DNA of 64,000 nt from positions 39,036 through 103,035 of the forward strand of contig CAZALU010000001.1 in the NCBI GenBank assembly GCA_964486075.1. Reading direction: 5' to 3'. Position 1 is the first letter of the stretch; each line of letters begins with the position of its first letter. The position numbers and the translations under genes were made by a program. Of this stretch, positions 1 to 7,696 are shown piece by piece. The DNA comes from JAHIJO01 sp964486075. GTDB taxonomy: Bacteria; Verrucomicrobiota; Kiritimatiellia; JAAZAB01. The notes under the pieces were generated by a model, which ran no database searches, was not told the DNA's origin, and was given only the letters and a program-made list of their open reading frames with translations.

Positions 1-512
1 AGCCGTTCCGGTCCGATAAACGATTTCGGGCGCAGGATCGGCAGGCACATTCCGTCCTGACGGCTTTTAGCGCAGATTGCCTCGGCCAGCACCTTCGCTT
101 CGCCGTATGGGCCTACTCCTATGAGTTCGTCGGTTTCCATGAGTGGATGGTGGTCTGGAATGCCATAAACGGCTGTGGATGAAATATGGATAAAACGGGC
201 AACTTTTTGACGCTTGGCCTCCTCAAGAACCATTTGGGTGCCTTCGACATCGATGGAATAAATATCGGCCGGTCTGCAAAGCGGCAAGGCGGCCGCGGCA
301 TGCACAACAATATTGGCCCCGTCCATGGCCTGCCGCACGTTCTCACGTTTACGGATATCGCCGCAGATCACGCGCACTTGGGCGTTGACATCAGGATAGT
401 CAAACGGAGAAACATCAAGCACCGTGACGTGTTGTTGTTTGGCCAGTAGGTGACGGACGATATTAATGCCGAGAAATCCGGCTCCACCGGTTACGAGGAT
501 TGATTGTTGCAC
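1..512 (-). CDS. NAD-dependent epimerase/dehydratase, 5' part only
   Basis: Extended short-chain dehydrogenase of the sugar-nucleotide epimerase kind; about 170 N-terminal residues are present and the gene runs off the left edge. Seen: a GTG start at 512 preceded by AAGGAG at good distance, an N-terminal Rossmann beta-alpha-beta with TGGAGFLG, a D at the end of strand 2 (VLDVS), GDIR, the HAAAALP segment, ISSTAVYG, and the catalytic YGEAK (Tyr-x3-Lys). Such enzymes oxidise and re-reduce a nucleotide sugar at C4 or C2/C6 using bound NAD. The substrate cannot be told because the C-terminal sugar-binding domain is missing. It lies upstream of the metal-uptake operon on the same strand, 62 bp past the stop of the ABC ATPase gene, so it could be read through from it. 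Confidence 0.88.
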   Translation of the reverse strand, partial: MQQSILVTGGAGFLGINIVRHLLAKQQHVTVLDVSPFDYPDVNAQVRVICGDIRKRENVRQAMDGANIVVHAAAALPLCRPADIYSIDVEGTQMVLEEAKRQKVARFIHISSTAVYGIPDHHPLMETDELIGVGPYGEAKVLAEAICAKSRQDGMCLPILRPKSFIGPER

Positions 513-574
513 ACGTTCTCCTTATTCAGCCTTCAGGATGCGGATGGTTGCAGTCTTTCTGGATAGGTCTTACG

Positions 575-1261
575 TTAACACCAATAGGATGCAATGCGCT
601 CAGAATTAGAGGTGTTTTCAACGATTATTCCATTATCAAGTACGATAAAACGACGGCATACCCTGCGCGCGAAGTCAAGGTTATGAGTTGCCATCAGCAG
701 TGTGGTGTTCAGGCCAATAAGCAATTCGGCTAGTTCTGCTCTGCCGACCGGATCCAGCGCCGCCGAGGGTTCGTCGAGCAACAACAGCGGCGGATCCGCA
801 ACCAGCACGCCGGCCAGGGCCACACGCTGCAGTTGTCCGTGTGAGAGACGATGGGGCGAATGCAAGGCCAGTTTGGCGATGCCAAGCTTCTCCATCATCG
901 GCAAAGCTTTAGCGCGCGCTTCCGTGCGGGACAAACCCCGGCGTTCCAATGTGAAGGCAATATCGTCAATCACGCTTGGAAACAGGATCTGATCATCGGG
1001 AATGCCGAACAAAAAGCCTGCCTGATCTCGAATCTGCCGTGTGGTTGCCTTAGATAGAGGGATATCGCACACCGTAATTGCCCCATCAAACGGAACCAGG
1101 CCCACGGATGCATACAAGAGGGTGGTCTTGCCGGACCCGTTGAGACCCAGCAGGGCCACCCGCTCGCCCGGAGCGATAGCCAGCGAAATCCCATTAAGAA
1201 CGGGCGCATCTTCCGGCCGATATCTCGCCGAGACGTTCTGAAAGGTTAGAGCAGAGTTCAT
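575..1261 (-). CDS. ECF transporter ATPase (EcfA/CbiO-like)
   Basis: ATP-binding subunit of an energy-coupling-factor importer, acting on the cytoplasmic face of the inner membrane. Seen, in order: Walker A GLNGSGKTT near residue 40, the ABC signature LSHGQLQRVALAG, Walker B LLLLDEPSAALD and the switch histidine in MATHNLDF. About 228 residues, slightly short for CbiO (about 270), with a compact C-terminus. I chose ATG 1261 because it overlaps the stop of the preceding ecfT gene as ATGA; an in-frame ATG at 1276 lies within ecfT. A single ATPase gene is present, so the transporter would use a homodimer, as in many cobalt/nickel systems. The neighbouring T and S components and NikR point to metal, most simply nickel. 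Confidence 0.9.
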   Translation of the reverse strand: MNSALTFQNVSARYRPEDAPVLNGISLAIAPGERVALLGLNGSGKTTLLYASVGLVPFDGAITVCDIPLSKATTRQIRDQAGFLFGIPDDQILFPSVIDDIAFTLERRGLSRTEARAKALPMMEKLGIAKLALHSPHRLSHGQLQRVALAGVLVADPPLLLLDEPSAALDPVGRAELAELLIGLNTTLLMATHNLDFARRVCRRFIVLDNGIIVENTSNSERIASYWC

Positions 1262-2007
1262 AAACCATCCGCCCATCTGGCCGTGATGCTTGCGCCAAGC
1301 AAGAGGATCGTGGTGGTCACGGCCAACACATCCAAGATGGAGACGGCTGCCGGCGTTGTCCGGACGGTGACCTCAAATCCGCGCAGATCCATGGCGACGG
1401 CAACGCGTTCGGCGCGATTCATGATTCGCAGGACCCAAATGGCGGGGAAAGCGCCAAGAACCCTTAATCTCATCGTCAGCCTCGACGGCAAGCCGCGTAT
1501 CCGCAGAGCGGATGAGATGCGCCCAGTTTCATTGGTAAGCATCGCGGTTTGGTGAACGATTTGCATGATTAGAATTGCCATCGTGCGCGGCACAGGCAAT
1601 CCGCCCAGCGCCGTGCCCAGCTCAGCAAAATCAAGGGTCGCTATGGTGGCCGCGCAAATAAAAATACATCCTGTGCCGCGGATGCCGATTTCCAACGGCA
1701 CTCGCACTGCGCCGAACCAATGGCTGCTTGCCGTATGCGGGGGGGGCACCCAAGGCGTGAGCAGAAACAAGGGCAGGAATAAAATACCGGCGTATAGCAA
1801 CAAGCCGACCAGGTTTTTTCTGGGAACGCCACACAGCCATACCCAGCCGACAACAGCGCCGCAGACAAGTGCCATGCCCAGCGGCTGATGCAGGGGAGCG
1901 AAGAGGCAACTTATAAAAACGATCAGCCCGCAAGCCACGCGCGCGGATGGCGTCAAGCTCTGCATACGGCGACTGCCTGAACCCCAGAATTCAAGGAACG
2001 CTGTCAC
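1258..2007 (-). CDS. ECF transporter transmembrane subunit (EcfT/CbiQ-like)
   Basis: Transmembrane coupling subunit that links the substrate-binding S component to the ATPase. 249 residues with four to five hydrophobic helices (roughly 20-60, 65-90, 105-125 and a last one at the C-terminus). Two Ala-Arg-Gly-like coupling motifs are visible in the cytoplasmic helices, SSALRIRGLP and VAVAMDLRGFE, which fit the EcfT signature that docks on the ATPases. The start is GTG at 2007 with AAGGA upstream; that Shine-Dalgarno overlaps the end of the methyltransferase gene, whose stop is only 4 bp away, and the downstream ATPase overlaps by ATGA. The genes are therefore tightly coupled translationally. 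The fold is clear; the substrate is inferred from context. Confidence 0.87.
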   Translation of the reverse strand: MTAFLEFWGSGSRRMQSLTPSARVACGLIVFISCLFAPLHQPLGMALVCGAVVGWVWLCGVPRKNLVGLLLYAGILFLPLFLLTPWVPPPHTASSHWFGAVRVPLEIGIRGTGCIFICAATIATLDFAELGTALGGLPVPRTMAILIMQIVHQTAMLTNETGRISSALRIRGLPSRLTMRLRVLGAFPAIWVLRIMNRAERVAVAMDLRGFEVTVRTTPAAVSILDVLAVTTTILLLGASITARWADGL

Positions 2008-2011
2008 CGGT

Positions 2012-2632
2012 CTATCCTTTCTTGCGGGCTGTTATAATATAGCTATGTTCATCATCGGTCGTGGAAATAACGTTGAATCGGTTCCGCTCGAGCAGCTGCG
2101 CGGTCTCGTCAGCGCAAACAAGATGATCATGTCTGACGGAAGGATGCACTTTTGCATGGATCCGATTGACCTGCGCCCGCGAAATCAAGTGCACTATGTG
2201 CAGATGGCTTTCCGGCCGCAGTACGCGGTGCAATTCTTTGGCGACAGCCGCGTGATTCTCAAAGTGAGGCCATACCGAGAAGCAGATGATCCGATCTATG
2301 CTAGCATCCTCAAAGGGAATCTTTTCGGCTGATGCGTGATGCCAACTGGCGCGCACATCATCCGCTTTTCTCCGCGCCAGCGCAAGCATCCGGGTCGAAA
2401 TGTCCAACGCCATAACGCGCCCTGCCGACCCAAGCCTTCGCAAAAGCGCCTTGGTAAGATTGCCAGTGCCGCAACCGACGTCAAGCACAACCTCGCTGGC
2501 ATTGATATCGAATTGCGCAAGACAAGCATCAAGATCATGGGCTACAAGGGACAGATCGAACCCGGCGTCCCATGTGTCGGCGAGCGCATCGAAAAACTCT
2601 ATGCGGGGATCGGAAATAGGACTTGTTTTCAT
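2012..2632 (-). CDS. class I SAM-dependent methyltransferase in metal-uptake operon
   Basis: 206-residue Rossmann methyltransferase. Seen: motif I VLDVGCGTGNLTKAL near residue 48, the acidic end of strand 2 in VMALDISTRMLALAR, a post-I segment AEKIPFEDASIDRIICF, and LHRVLRPESHLHIV. These match the Methyltransf_11/25 (UbiE-like) type of small-molecule methyltransferases. The start at ATG 2632 overlaps the stop of the S-component gene as ATGA; the frame stays open upstream to 3124 but that part only shadows the S component. Its place between the S and T genes of an ECF importer suggests a role in the same process. It could methylate a metal chelator or a regulator, but the substrate cannot be read from the sequence. 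Confidence 0.85.
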   Translation of the reverse strand: MKTSPISDPRIEFFDALADTWDAGFDLSLVAHDLDACLAQFDINASEVVLDVGCGTGNLTKALLRRLGSAGRVMALDISTRMLALARRKADDVRASWHHASAEKIPFEDASIDRIICFSVWPHFENHAAVAKELHRVLRPESHLHIVHLISRAQVNRIHAKVHPSVRHDHLVCADETAQLLERNRFNVISTTDDEHSYIITARKKG

Positions 2633-3150
2633 CGAGGAGGTTTCTTTATAGGCACATAACCCTTTGATAAGCGCACGATCGCCGGAATAGCGAAAAGCAT
2701 AAGTATAATGCCGGGCCAGCCGCTCAGCAAAGAGATTCCTGCGATAAATGTAGCCGGCAGCCCCATATAAAGCGCTGCCAGATACAAAAGCCCGGCGCCA
2801 ACAACCCTGCCGTAGATGAGTATTGGTATCAAAAGAATCAACACCGGCGCGCGCGGAAACCAGGCATGGAAGATGCCAATCAGGATCGCCATGAGGGATA
2901 ATTCCACTGACATAGTCGGCGCCACCGGCGGATATAACGGCGGCATGCCTGTGACGGCGCCGGATAACAGTGGGACGACGAAGGCCGTCAGCGCAGATGC
3001 GCCTGGCCGCACAAAAAAAGCCAATGCCACCAACGGTAAGTACATAGGCATGAAAATGTGGCCGAGGTGAATCAAGTGAAACAATATGGGCAGCAGCAGG
3101 GCGATGGCTCCAAACAGCCCGCAATAGGCAAATTCTCGATTGGTCATCAT
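2629..3150 (-). CDS. ECF transporter S component, candidate nickel/cobalt binder
   Basis: Small integral membrane protein of 173 residues with five to six hydrophobic helices, in the size range of ECF substrate-specificity subunits. It has no N-terminal MHI motif, which CbiM and NikM need to hold Ni/Co, so it is not of that type. Instead its first helix carries H25, H28 and H31 followed by M34 and M36 (HLIHLGHIFMPM), and a loop VTGMPPLYPPVAP follows helix 3. The start ATG overlaps the TonB-receptor stop as TAATG. The next gene (methyltransferase) also overlaps. Placement between a TonB receptor, EcfT, EcfA and NikR argues for nickel or cobalt, but the family as such is of uncertain substrate, so the assignment is inferred from context. 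Confidence 0.78.
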   Translation of the reverse strand: MMTNREFAYCGLFGAIALLLPILFHLIHLGHIFMPMYLPLVALAFFVRPGASALTAFVVPLLSGAVTGMPPLYPPVAPTMSVELSLMAILIGIFHAWFPRAPVLILLIPILIYGRVVGAGLLYLAALYMGLPATFIAGISLLSGWPGIILMLFAIPAIVRLSKGYVPIKKPPR

Positions 3151-5096
3151 TAAAACTTCAGGTGCGCGCCTGAGAAAATGCTTGTCCCGGGCATCGGATA
3201 GCCGGGTAGAAACTCATAATTTTGATCGGTCAGATTTTCCAGGGCAACGTACAGTTCGCCCGGAATATTGGTCCAAGTCTTAATATCCAGCGTGATCTTG
3301 GCATTAGCCACAAAATATCCGTCAATTTCTTTAAGGTCCTCCGGTGCCGGCGCTCCGGAACGGCCATTATAGGCATACTGATCGGCAACGTATTCCGCGT
3401 CCAGGTCCACTTTGACATTCGGCAAAATCTTGAGCGACACACCGGCGCTGACGCTCACCTTCGGCGAACGGGGTGTTTTAGCATACTCCGGATGCATCAA
3501 AGTCAGTCCGGCAAAACATGACAGCCGCTCCCATGGCGTAAGATGCAACGACGTCTCCCACCCGTCGACCGCCTTTTTACCCGTATTCAGCAAGCCGTTT
3601 GGCGTAACCTCCAGCAGGTTATCGCCGTTCATGTGAAAAATCGAGGATTGTAAGGCGGCCAACTTAGAAACATCCCAGTGGATGCCACCCTCGGTATTAT
3701 CCATCACCTCGGCTTTTAATTGGTCCATCGTCGACGCGGAGGTACCTTTGATATAGATGCCCGGGTAATTTACGCCGCGCGATTGGGATAAAAAGAACGT
3801 CAAGGTGTCTTTAGTCGCCGCGAGGGAGGCGCAGGGTGCCAATTCGTTCTCAAACTCACTGCTGATGTAATAGCGTCCGCCGACTGAGGGTGTGATCGTG
3901 ACGTCCTTGACCGGTAAGGCGTAACGCGCGCCCAGGTACGGCGCCACGGTCACGAAAGTGCCCTTGAACTGGAACGGCACCTTGCCGGAAAGAGTCGTGT
4001 TTTTCGATTCTCCGCTGTCCGCCCCCGCATCCAGTCCGGCCGTCAGAGTCCATTGGTCTATCAGCACATCATACAGCGAGCGAACCCCGTAATTATCCCA
4101 GTCCGTATCGGAGCTCCCCGGGGGAGAGGTGTTGTCGCCGTCCGCCAAATGATCCTTTTTCCAGCGGATTTTACCATCATCGAGATAAAAAAGGGCAAAG
4201 CCCTGGACGAAGTCACTGCCTGTATCCAAACGCAAGCCCTGCGTCAGGGTTTCGGTGGCGAATTTATTCCTGATGGGAGTCGGCTGGTCAATGGGGCCGG
4301 GATCGAGCGCCCAGTTGTCGGTTCGGTGCAGAATATAGGACACATGATTGTCATCTGCGAGATCCACGCCTAATCTCAAATACTGCCCATCCAGGTTTGC
4401 GGCCGAATGCGCGCGTTGGCCCTGCGATTCTTTGTGATAGGCGCCGCCGTAATAATCGAACAGGTCTATTTTTCCGCCGGTCATCAGCGATCCCAGCCAC
4501 GTTTGATAACTGCCGTAACCGGCATTGATCTCGGTTTCATACCCCGGCTTTTTGCGCCGCAGGGACTGGATATCCACCGCGCCAAACGTGCCGGAATAAG
4601 CTTGCGGCTGCGGCCCCTTGGAGACGGAGACCGAATCCGCGAAATCTACCGGTGTCATATCCAGCAGCGGATGATTCCAGGCACCTGACTCGCGCGGAAT
4701 ACCATCCGCATAAATCCTGATTTCACTGCCGGGCCGCCCGGCGCCCTCGCCCCGGATATAAATAGAGCCGCCATCCGCTCCGCCGTAGGCGCCCAACGGG
4801 TTGAAACGTGCGATGGTCACCCCGGGTACGCTGCGCAGGGCGGTCGACAGCTCGCGAGCGTCCAAGCGCTCGATTTGACTGCGGCCCACTTCCGATACTA
4901 CGCCGCCGGCCGGCCGGACCGTTTCGCGGGCCGTTATCGGCGGCGCCGTCACCAGGATTTCTGGCGTATCGCTGATCGATGCCTCTGCCGCCAGATCGAT
5001 ATTTGACATCTGCGCCCCGGCGATGACGCCGCAGAACAGCACGCTCGCACAGACCTGGAACCGCACCCCACATCGCCCAAACATCATTGCACGCAT
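3150..5096 (-). CDS. TonB-dependent outer-membrane receptor (probable nickel/metal chelate)
   Basis: 648-residue outer-membrane receptor. Seen: a signal peptide (residues about 1-29, ending GVIAGAQ), a TonB-box-like ILVTAPP near residue 47, a plug domain with LRSVPGVTIARF, IYIRGEGAGRPGSEIRIYADGIPR and SVSVSKGPQPQAYSGTFGAVDI, then a beta barrel ending in the canonical aromatic SGAHLKF. AGGAG lies 8 nt before the ATG. Length is typical of receptors for small chelates or cobalamin. It is first in the operon with the ECF genes, with a putative NikR operator about 115-140 bp upstream of the start, so it probably brings a nickel complex across the outer membrane. A cobalamin or cobalt substrate is the main alternative. 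Confidence 0.9.
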   Translation of the reverse strand: MRAMMFGRCGVRFQVCASVLFCGVIAGAQMSNIDLAAEASISDTPEILVTAPPITARETVRPAGGVVSEVGRSQIERLDARELSTALRSVPGVTIARFNPLGAYGGADGGSIYIRGEGAGRPGSEIRIYADGIPRESGAWNHPLLDMTPVDFADSVSVSKGPQPQAYSGTFGAVDIQSLRRKKPGYETEINAGYGSYQTWLGSLMTGGKIDLFDYYGGAYHKESQGQRAHSAANLDGQYLRLGVDLADDNHVSYILHRTDNWALDPGPIDQPTPIRNKFATETLTQGLRLDTGSDFVQGFALFYLDDGKIRWKKDHLADGDNTSPPGSSDTDWDNYGVRSLYDVLIDQWTLTAGLDAGADSGESKNTTLSGKVPFQFKGTFVTVAPYLGARYALPVKDVTITPSVGGRYYISSEFENELAPCASLAATKDTLTFFLSQSRGVNYPGIYIKGTSASTMDQLKAEVMDNTEGGIHWDVSKLAALQSSIFHMNGDNLLEVTPNGLLNTGKKAVDGWETSLHLTPWERLSCFAGLTLMHPEYAKTPRSPKVSVSAGVSLKILPNVKVDLDAEYVADQYAYNGRSGAPAPEDLKEIDGYFVANAKITLDIKTWTNIPGELYVALENLTDQNYEFLPGYPMPGTSIFSGAHLKF

Positions 5097-5208
5097 TGCC
5101 TATGCTCCTGTGTATACCTTGTTGATATTCCGGTTGCGCGGCCGCTGCCATCCGCCAACCCGTTAGCGTCATGCCGCCGGCATAGTCCATGCCGTGCTGC
5201 GTAAAAAA

Positions 5209-5235
5209 ATAACACGTAATCATAATACGTAACAC
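5209..5235 (-). promoter_or_regulatory. putative NikR operator
   Basis: Read on the minus strand, towards the TonB receptor, the sequence contains TGTTAC (5234-5229), 14 intervening bases, then TGTTAT (5214-5209). As I recall, the NikR of Geobacter uraniireducens binds direct TGTTAC half-sites spaced by 13 or 14 bases. The match here is 11 of 12 half-site bases with permitted spacing, and a nikR gene lies under 200 bp away. The site sits in the only sizeable gap upstream of the receptor operon. The link is an inference from pattern and position. Confidence 0.5.
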
Positions 5236-5399
5236 TGCGCAAGAAAAAAATGCAGGATTTTGGCTGGCAAAGGCTTATGCAATAATCTTGTTTTCGTGTA
5301 TTTGCGCGACATCGTAAAGGTGTCGCCTTGGAGTGCGGCAGAGTGCCATTTTTTTAGGTTGAATCAGGCCTATCGGGTGGGCAAGGGCGGATGGGACGA

Positions 5400-5813
5400 T
5401 CAGGAGAGCCGCTGGCCGAGTGTGCCGGCTGCCAGCGCGACGTGCTTTAAGCCTTTCACGGCCTTGAGGCTTTTGACCATGGCGTTGATCGCATGCGGCT
5501 TTCCGCGGACAGTGACAGTCTCCAGGCAGTTGTCATGATCGAGATGCACGTGCTGCGTTGAAATAATCAAGTCATGGCTTTCATGTTGGAGCGCTGTCAG
5601 TTTGCGGAGCAAATCCGGCTTGTGGTGATTATACACCAGCACAATTGCCCCGGCCACTTCGTTGCCTTCCAGCCATTCTGTCTCGACCAGACTTTTTCTG
5701 ATAAAGTCGCCGATAGCTTTGGAGCGGGTCGGACAACGTTCGCTCCGCAGTTTGCGATCGAATTTCTCCAACAAACTTTGATCAAGTGATATACTGAAAC
5801 GTACCAACGCCAT
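5400..5813 (-). CDS. nikR: nickel-responsive transcriptional regulator NikR
   Basis: 137-residue repressor. Residues 1-45 form a ribbon-helix-helix DNA-binding domain (RFSISLDQSLLEKFD, then CPTRSKAIGDFIRKSL), and the rest is the ACT-like nickel-binding domain. The high-affinity nickel ligands of E. coli NikR (H76, H87, H89, C95) are all present with an offset of one: H77, H88, H90 and C96 (QHVHLDHDNC). I chose ATG 5813 with GAGG just upstream; an in-frame extension to 5873 lacks the family's start. It lies upstream of the TonB/ECF operon on the same strand, separated by a 303-bp gap that carries the putative operator. With nickel bound it should repress that operon. Confidence 0.93.
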   Translation of the reverse strand: MALVRFSISLDQSLLEKFDRKLRSERCPTRSKAIGDFIRKSLVETEWLEGNEVAGAIVLVYNHHKPDLLRKLTALQHESHDLIISTQHVHLDHDNCLETVTVRGKPHAINAMVKSLKAVKGLKHVALAAGTLGQRLS

Positions 5814-5923
5814 TCTAACCTCATTTCCATTTTGTTTTACGTAAATCGTAGCATGACGGGCCCGGAACGACAAGGCGGTTTCTGCCAGGGCAGCCTATCG
5901 TTTGGCTCGCGCTCTCTTTGCCG

Positions 5924-5952
5924 TTGACGAAGTCTTATGAGAGCGTTAGCAT
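5924..5952 (+). promoter_or_regulatory. putative sigma70-type promoter for the DsrE-FDP-Hcp operon
   Basis: TTGACG (5924-5929) and TAGCAT (5947-5952) are separated by 17 bp, about 108 bp upstream of the DsrE-like start. Five of six bases match the -35 consensus and four of six the -10. It is the best-spaced pair in the gap before this operon. Confidence 0.4.
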
Positions 5953-6059
5953 TCAAGCATACATAAGACGAGGACGGCCATTTTTGTCGTTACCAGGCAT
6001 GGCGTCATAAATAATGCAGCATATTGGCAATCTGGTATGCCGAACGGAGCGAGGAATCT

Positions 6060-6413
6060 ATGGCAATTCTGTTGATCTTTAATCATGCGCCTTACGACGG
6101 CACCGACTTGACCTGGAACGCCCTGCGGCTGGCCGGGCAGTTACAGAAAGACGGGGCTGATGTTCGGCTGTTTCTGATGAATGACTCGGTGGACTTGGCT
6201 CGCGACGGCGCGCCGGCGCCGGAAGGCGCTTTCGACTTGGTGCAAATGACCAAGGATCTGATCGCCGCCGGTGTCACGGTGAAGGTCTGCGGCACCTGCC
6301 AGGCTCGCTGTGGTATCCGGAAAGGCCAGCCGTATTACGAAGGCGCGTGTAAAGCGACCATGGCAGAACTGTCCGAATGGGTGCGTGACAGTGACCAGGT
6401 TCTGACTTTTTGA
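6060..6413 (+). CDS. DsrE family sulfur-relay-like protein
   Basis: 117-residue cytoplasmic protein of the DsrE/YchN fold. Seen: the strand AILLIFNHAPYDGTD, the helix TWNALRLAGQLQ, DVRLFLMNDSVDLA, and a cysteine-rich segment VCGTCQARCGIRKG near residue 78 that carries the conserved active-site cysteine region. ATG 6060 follows GAGG at 8 nt and gives the family's normal length; an in-frame extension to 6024 has no ribosome site. Family members carry persulfide or act as peroxiredoxin-like partners. Here it sits 30 bp before a flavodiiron protein and Hcp, so a redox or reactive nitrogen/sulfur role is likely. The exact partner is unknown. Confidence 0.85.
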   Translation: MAILLIFNHAPYDGTDLTWNALRLAGQLQKDGADVRLFLMNDSVDLARDGAPAPEGAFDLVQMTKDLIAAGVTVKVCGTCQARCGIRKGQPYYEGACKATMAELSEWVRDSDQVLTF

Positions 6414-6452
6414 GTTAAGGCCATCATTATTAAGGAAGGGAGTGTGTCCATT

Positions 6453-7637
6453 ATGTACGCACGAGAGATTCGAGCTGGGATTTTTAATTTCGCCATGGTG
6501 CACTGGGATCGGCGGTTATTCGACTCGTTGGTCCCGCTGCCGGATGGCACAAGCTATAACGCCTACCTGGTCAAAGGGCAAGATGCAACGGCCCTGATCG
6601 ATAGCGCGGACCCGGCCCTGCAGGACGAATTCATGGATCAGCTCCAAGGCGTGGAGCGCATCGACTATGTCGTATCCCAACATTCGGAGCAGGACCACTC
6701 TGGCATGATCCCGTTGGTAATGGCTCGCTTTCCGAACGCCAAGCTGGTTTGCAGCGCTAAGGCCAAAGACCTGCTCAGCACTCATTTGCGGCTGCCGGAG
6801 GATCGACTGGTGGTCGTCGAGGATGGCCAGACCATCTCCCTCGGCGACAAGACGCTGCAGTTCGTCTATACGCCCTGGGTTCATTGGCCGGAGACCATGT
6901 GTACTTATATTCCGCAGGATAAATGCTTGTTTTCCTGCGACTTATTTGGATCCCACCTGGCCACCACCGATCTCTTCGTGACCGACGAGGCCCGCGTATA
7001 CGAGGCCGCCAAGCGTTATTATGCCGAGATCATGATGCCGTTCCGCAGCTTCATCATCAAGAATCTTGAGAAGCTTGGCGCGCTGGATTTCGACATGATC
7101 GCCCCAAGCCACGGGCCGGTGTACGGCAAGCCGGCCTTTATTTTGGACGCCTATCGGGATTGGGTATCGCCGGTGATGAAGAACGAGGTCGTACTGCCAT
7201 ACATCAGCATGCATGGCAGCACGGCGGCGATGGTCAGGCATCTGATCGATGCCTTGGCCCGCCACGGAATTGCCGTGTATGCGTTCGATCTGGCAGTGAC
7301 GGATATCGGCAAGCTGGCGATCGCCCTGGTGGATGCCGCGACGCTGATTGTCGGAACGCCGACAGTCCACGTGGGTCCGCACCCGGCCGTGTTCTACGCC
7401 GCGCATCTGGCGAACCTGCTGCGCCCCAAGCTGAAGTACGCTGCAATTATCGGATCCTACGGCTGGAGCAGCCAGGCCGCAGAACAGATCGCCGGGCTCA
7501 TCCCCAAACTCAAGGTGGCAGTCCTGGGTACCGTCTTACAGAAGGGATACCCGACGGCTGAGACATTCGGAGAGCTTGATGTATTGGCCGCCGCGGTTGC
7601 CAAGGCGCATCGTGAAGACGAACTGGTTCACGCATAG
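6453..7637 (+). CDS. flavodiiron protein (FprA-type O2/NO reductase)
   Basis: 394-residue cytoplasmic enzyme reducing O2 to water or NO to N2O. Residues 1-250 are a metallo-beta-lactamase-like diiron domain with the ligands H77-x-E79-x-D81-H82 (QHSEQDHSG), HWPETM, the bridging D in SCDLFGSH and a late H in APSHGPVYG. Residues about 255-394 are a flavodoxin domain holding FMN (ISMHGSTAAMVRHLIDAL, then IIGSYGWSSQAAEQIAGL). There is no rubredoxin domain, so electrons must come from a separate carrier. Two starts are possible, GTG 6444 and ATG 6453; the latter matches the usual N-terminal length and lies 10 nt after GGGAG. It is co-oriented with and about 59 bp from hcp, which fits nitrosative and oxygen stress defence in an anaerobe. 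Confidence 0.93.
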   Translation: MYAREIRAGIFNFAMVHWDRRLFDSLVPLPDGTSYNAYLVKGQDATALIDSADPALQDEFMDQLQGVERIDYVVSQHSEQDHSGMIPLVMARFPNAKLVCSAKAKDLLSTHLRLPEDRLVVVEDGQTISLGDKTLQFVYTPWVHWPETMCTYIPQDKCLFSCDLFGSHLATTDLFVTDEARVYEAAKRYYAEIMMPFRSFIIKNLEKLGALDFDMIAPSHGPVYGKPAFILDAYRDWVSPVMKNEVVLPYISMHGSTAAMVRHLIDALARHGIAVYAFDLAVTDIGKLAIALVDAATLIVGTPTVHVGPHPAVFYAAHLANLLRPKLKYAAIIGSYGWSSQAAEQIAGLIPKLKVAVLGTVLQKGYPTAETFGELDVLAAAVAKAHREDELVHA

Positions 7638-7696
7638 TAATACCACCCCGTGCAGACTCAAGAAATGCTATTGATCAAATAAAGGAATCAACCGTA

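Noticed and set aside
2633..3124. Long N-terminal extension of the methyltransferase
   Set aside because: The frame is open by chance opposite the S-component gene; the ATGA overlap and the methyltransferase fold start at 2632.
5097..5399. Cobalamin riboswitch upstream of the TonB receptor
   Set aside because: No B12-box (GCCACTG-like) or typical stem order is visible; the NikR site fits better.
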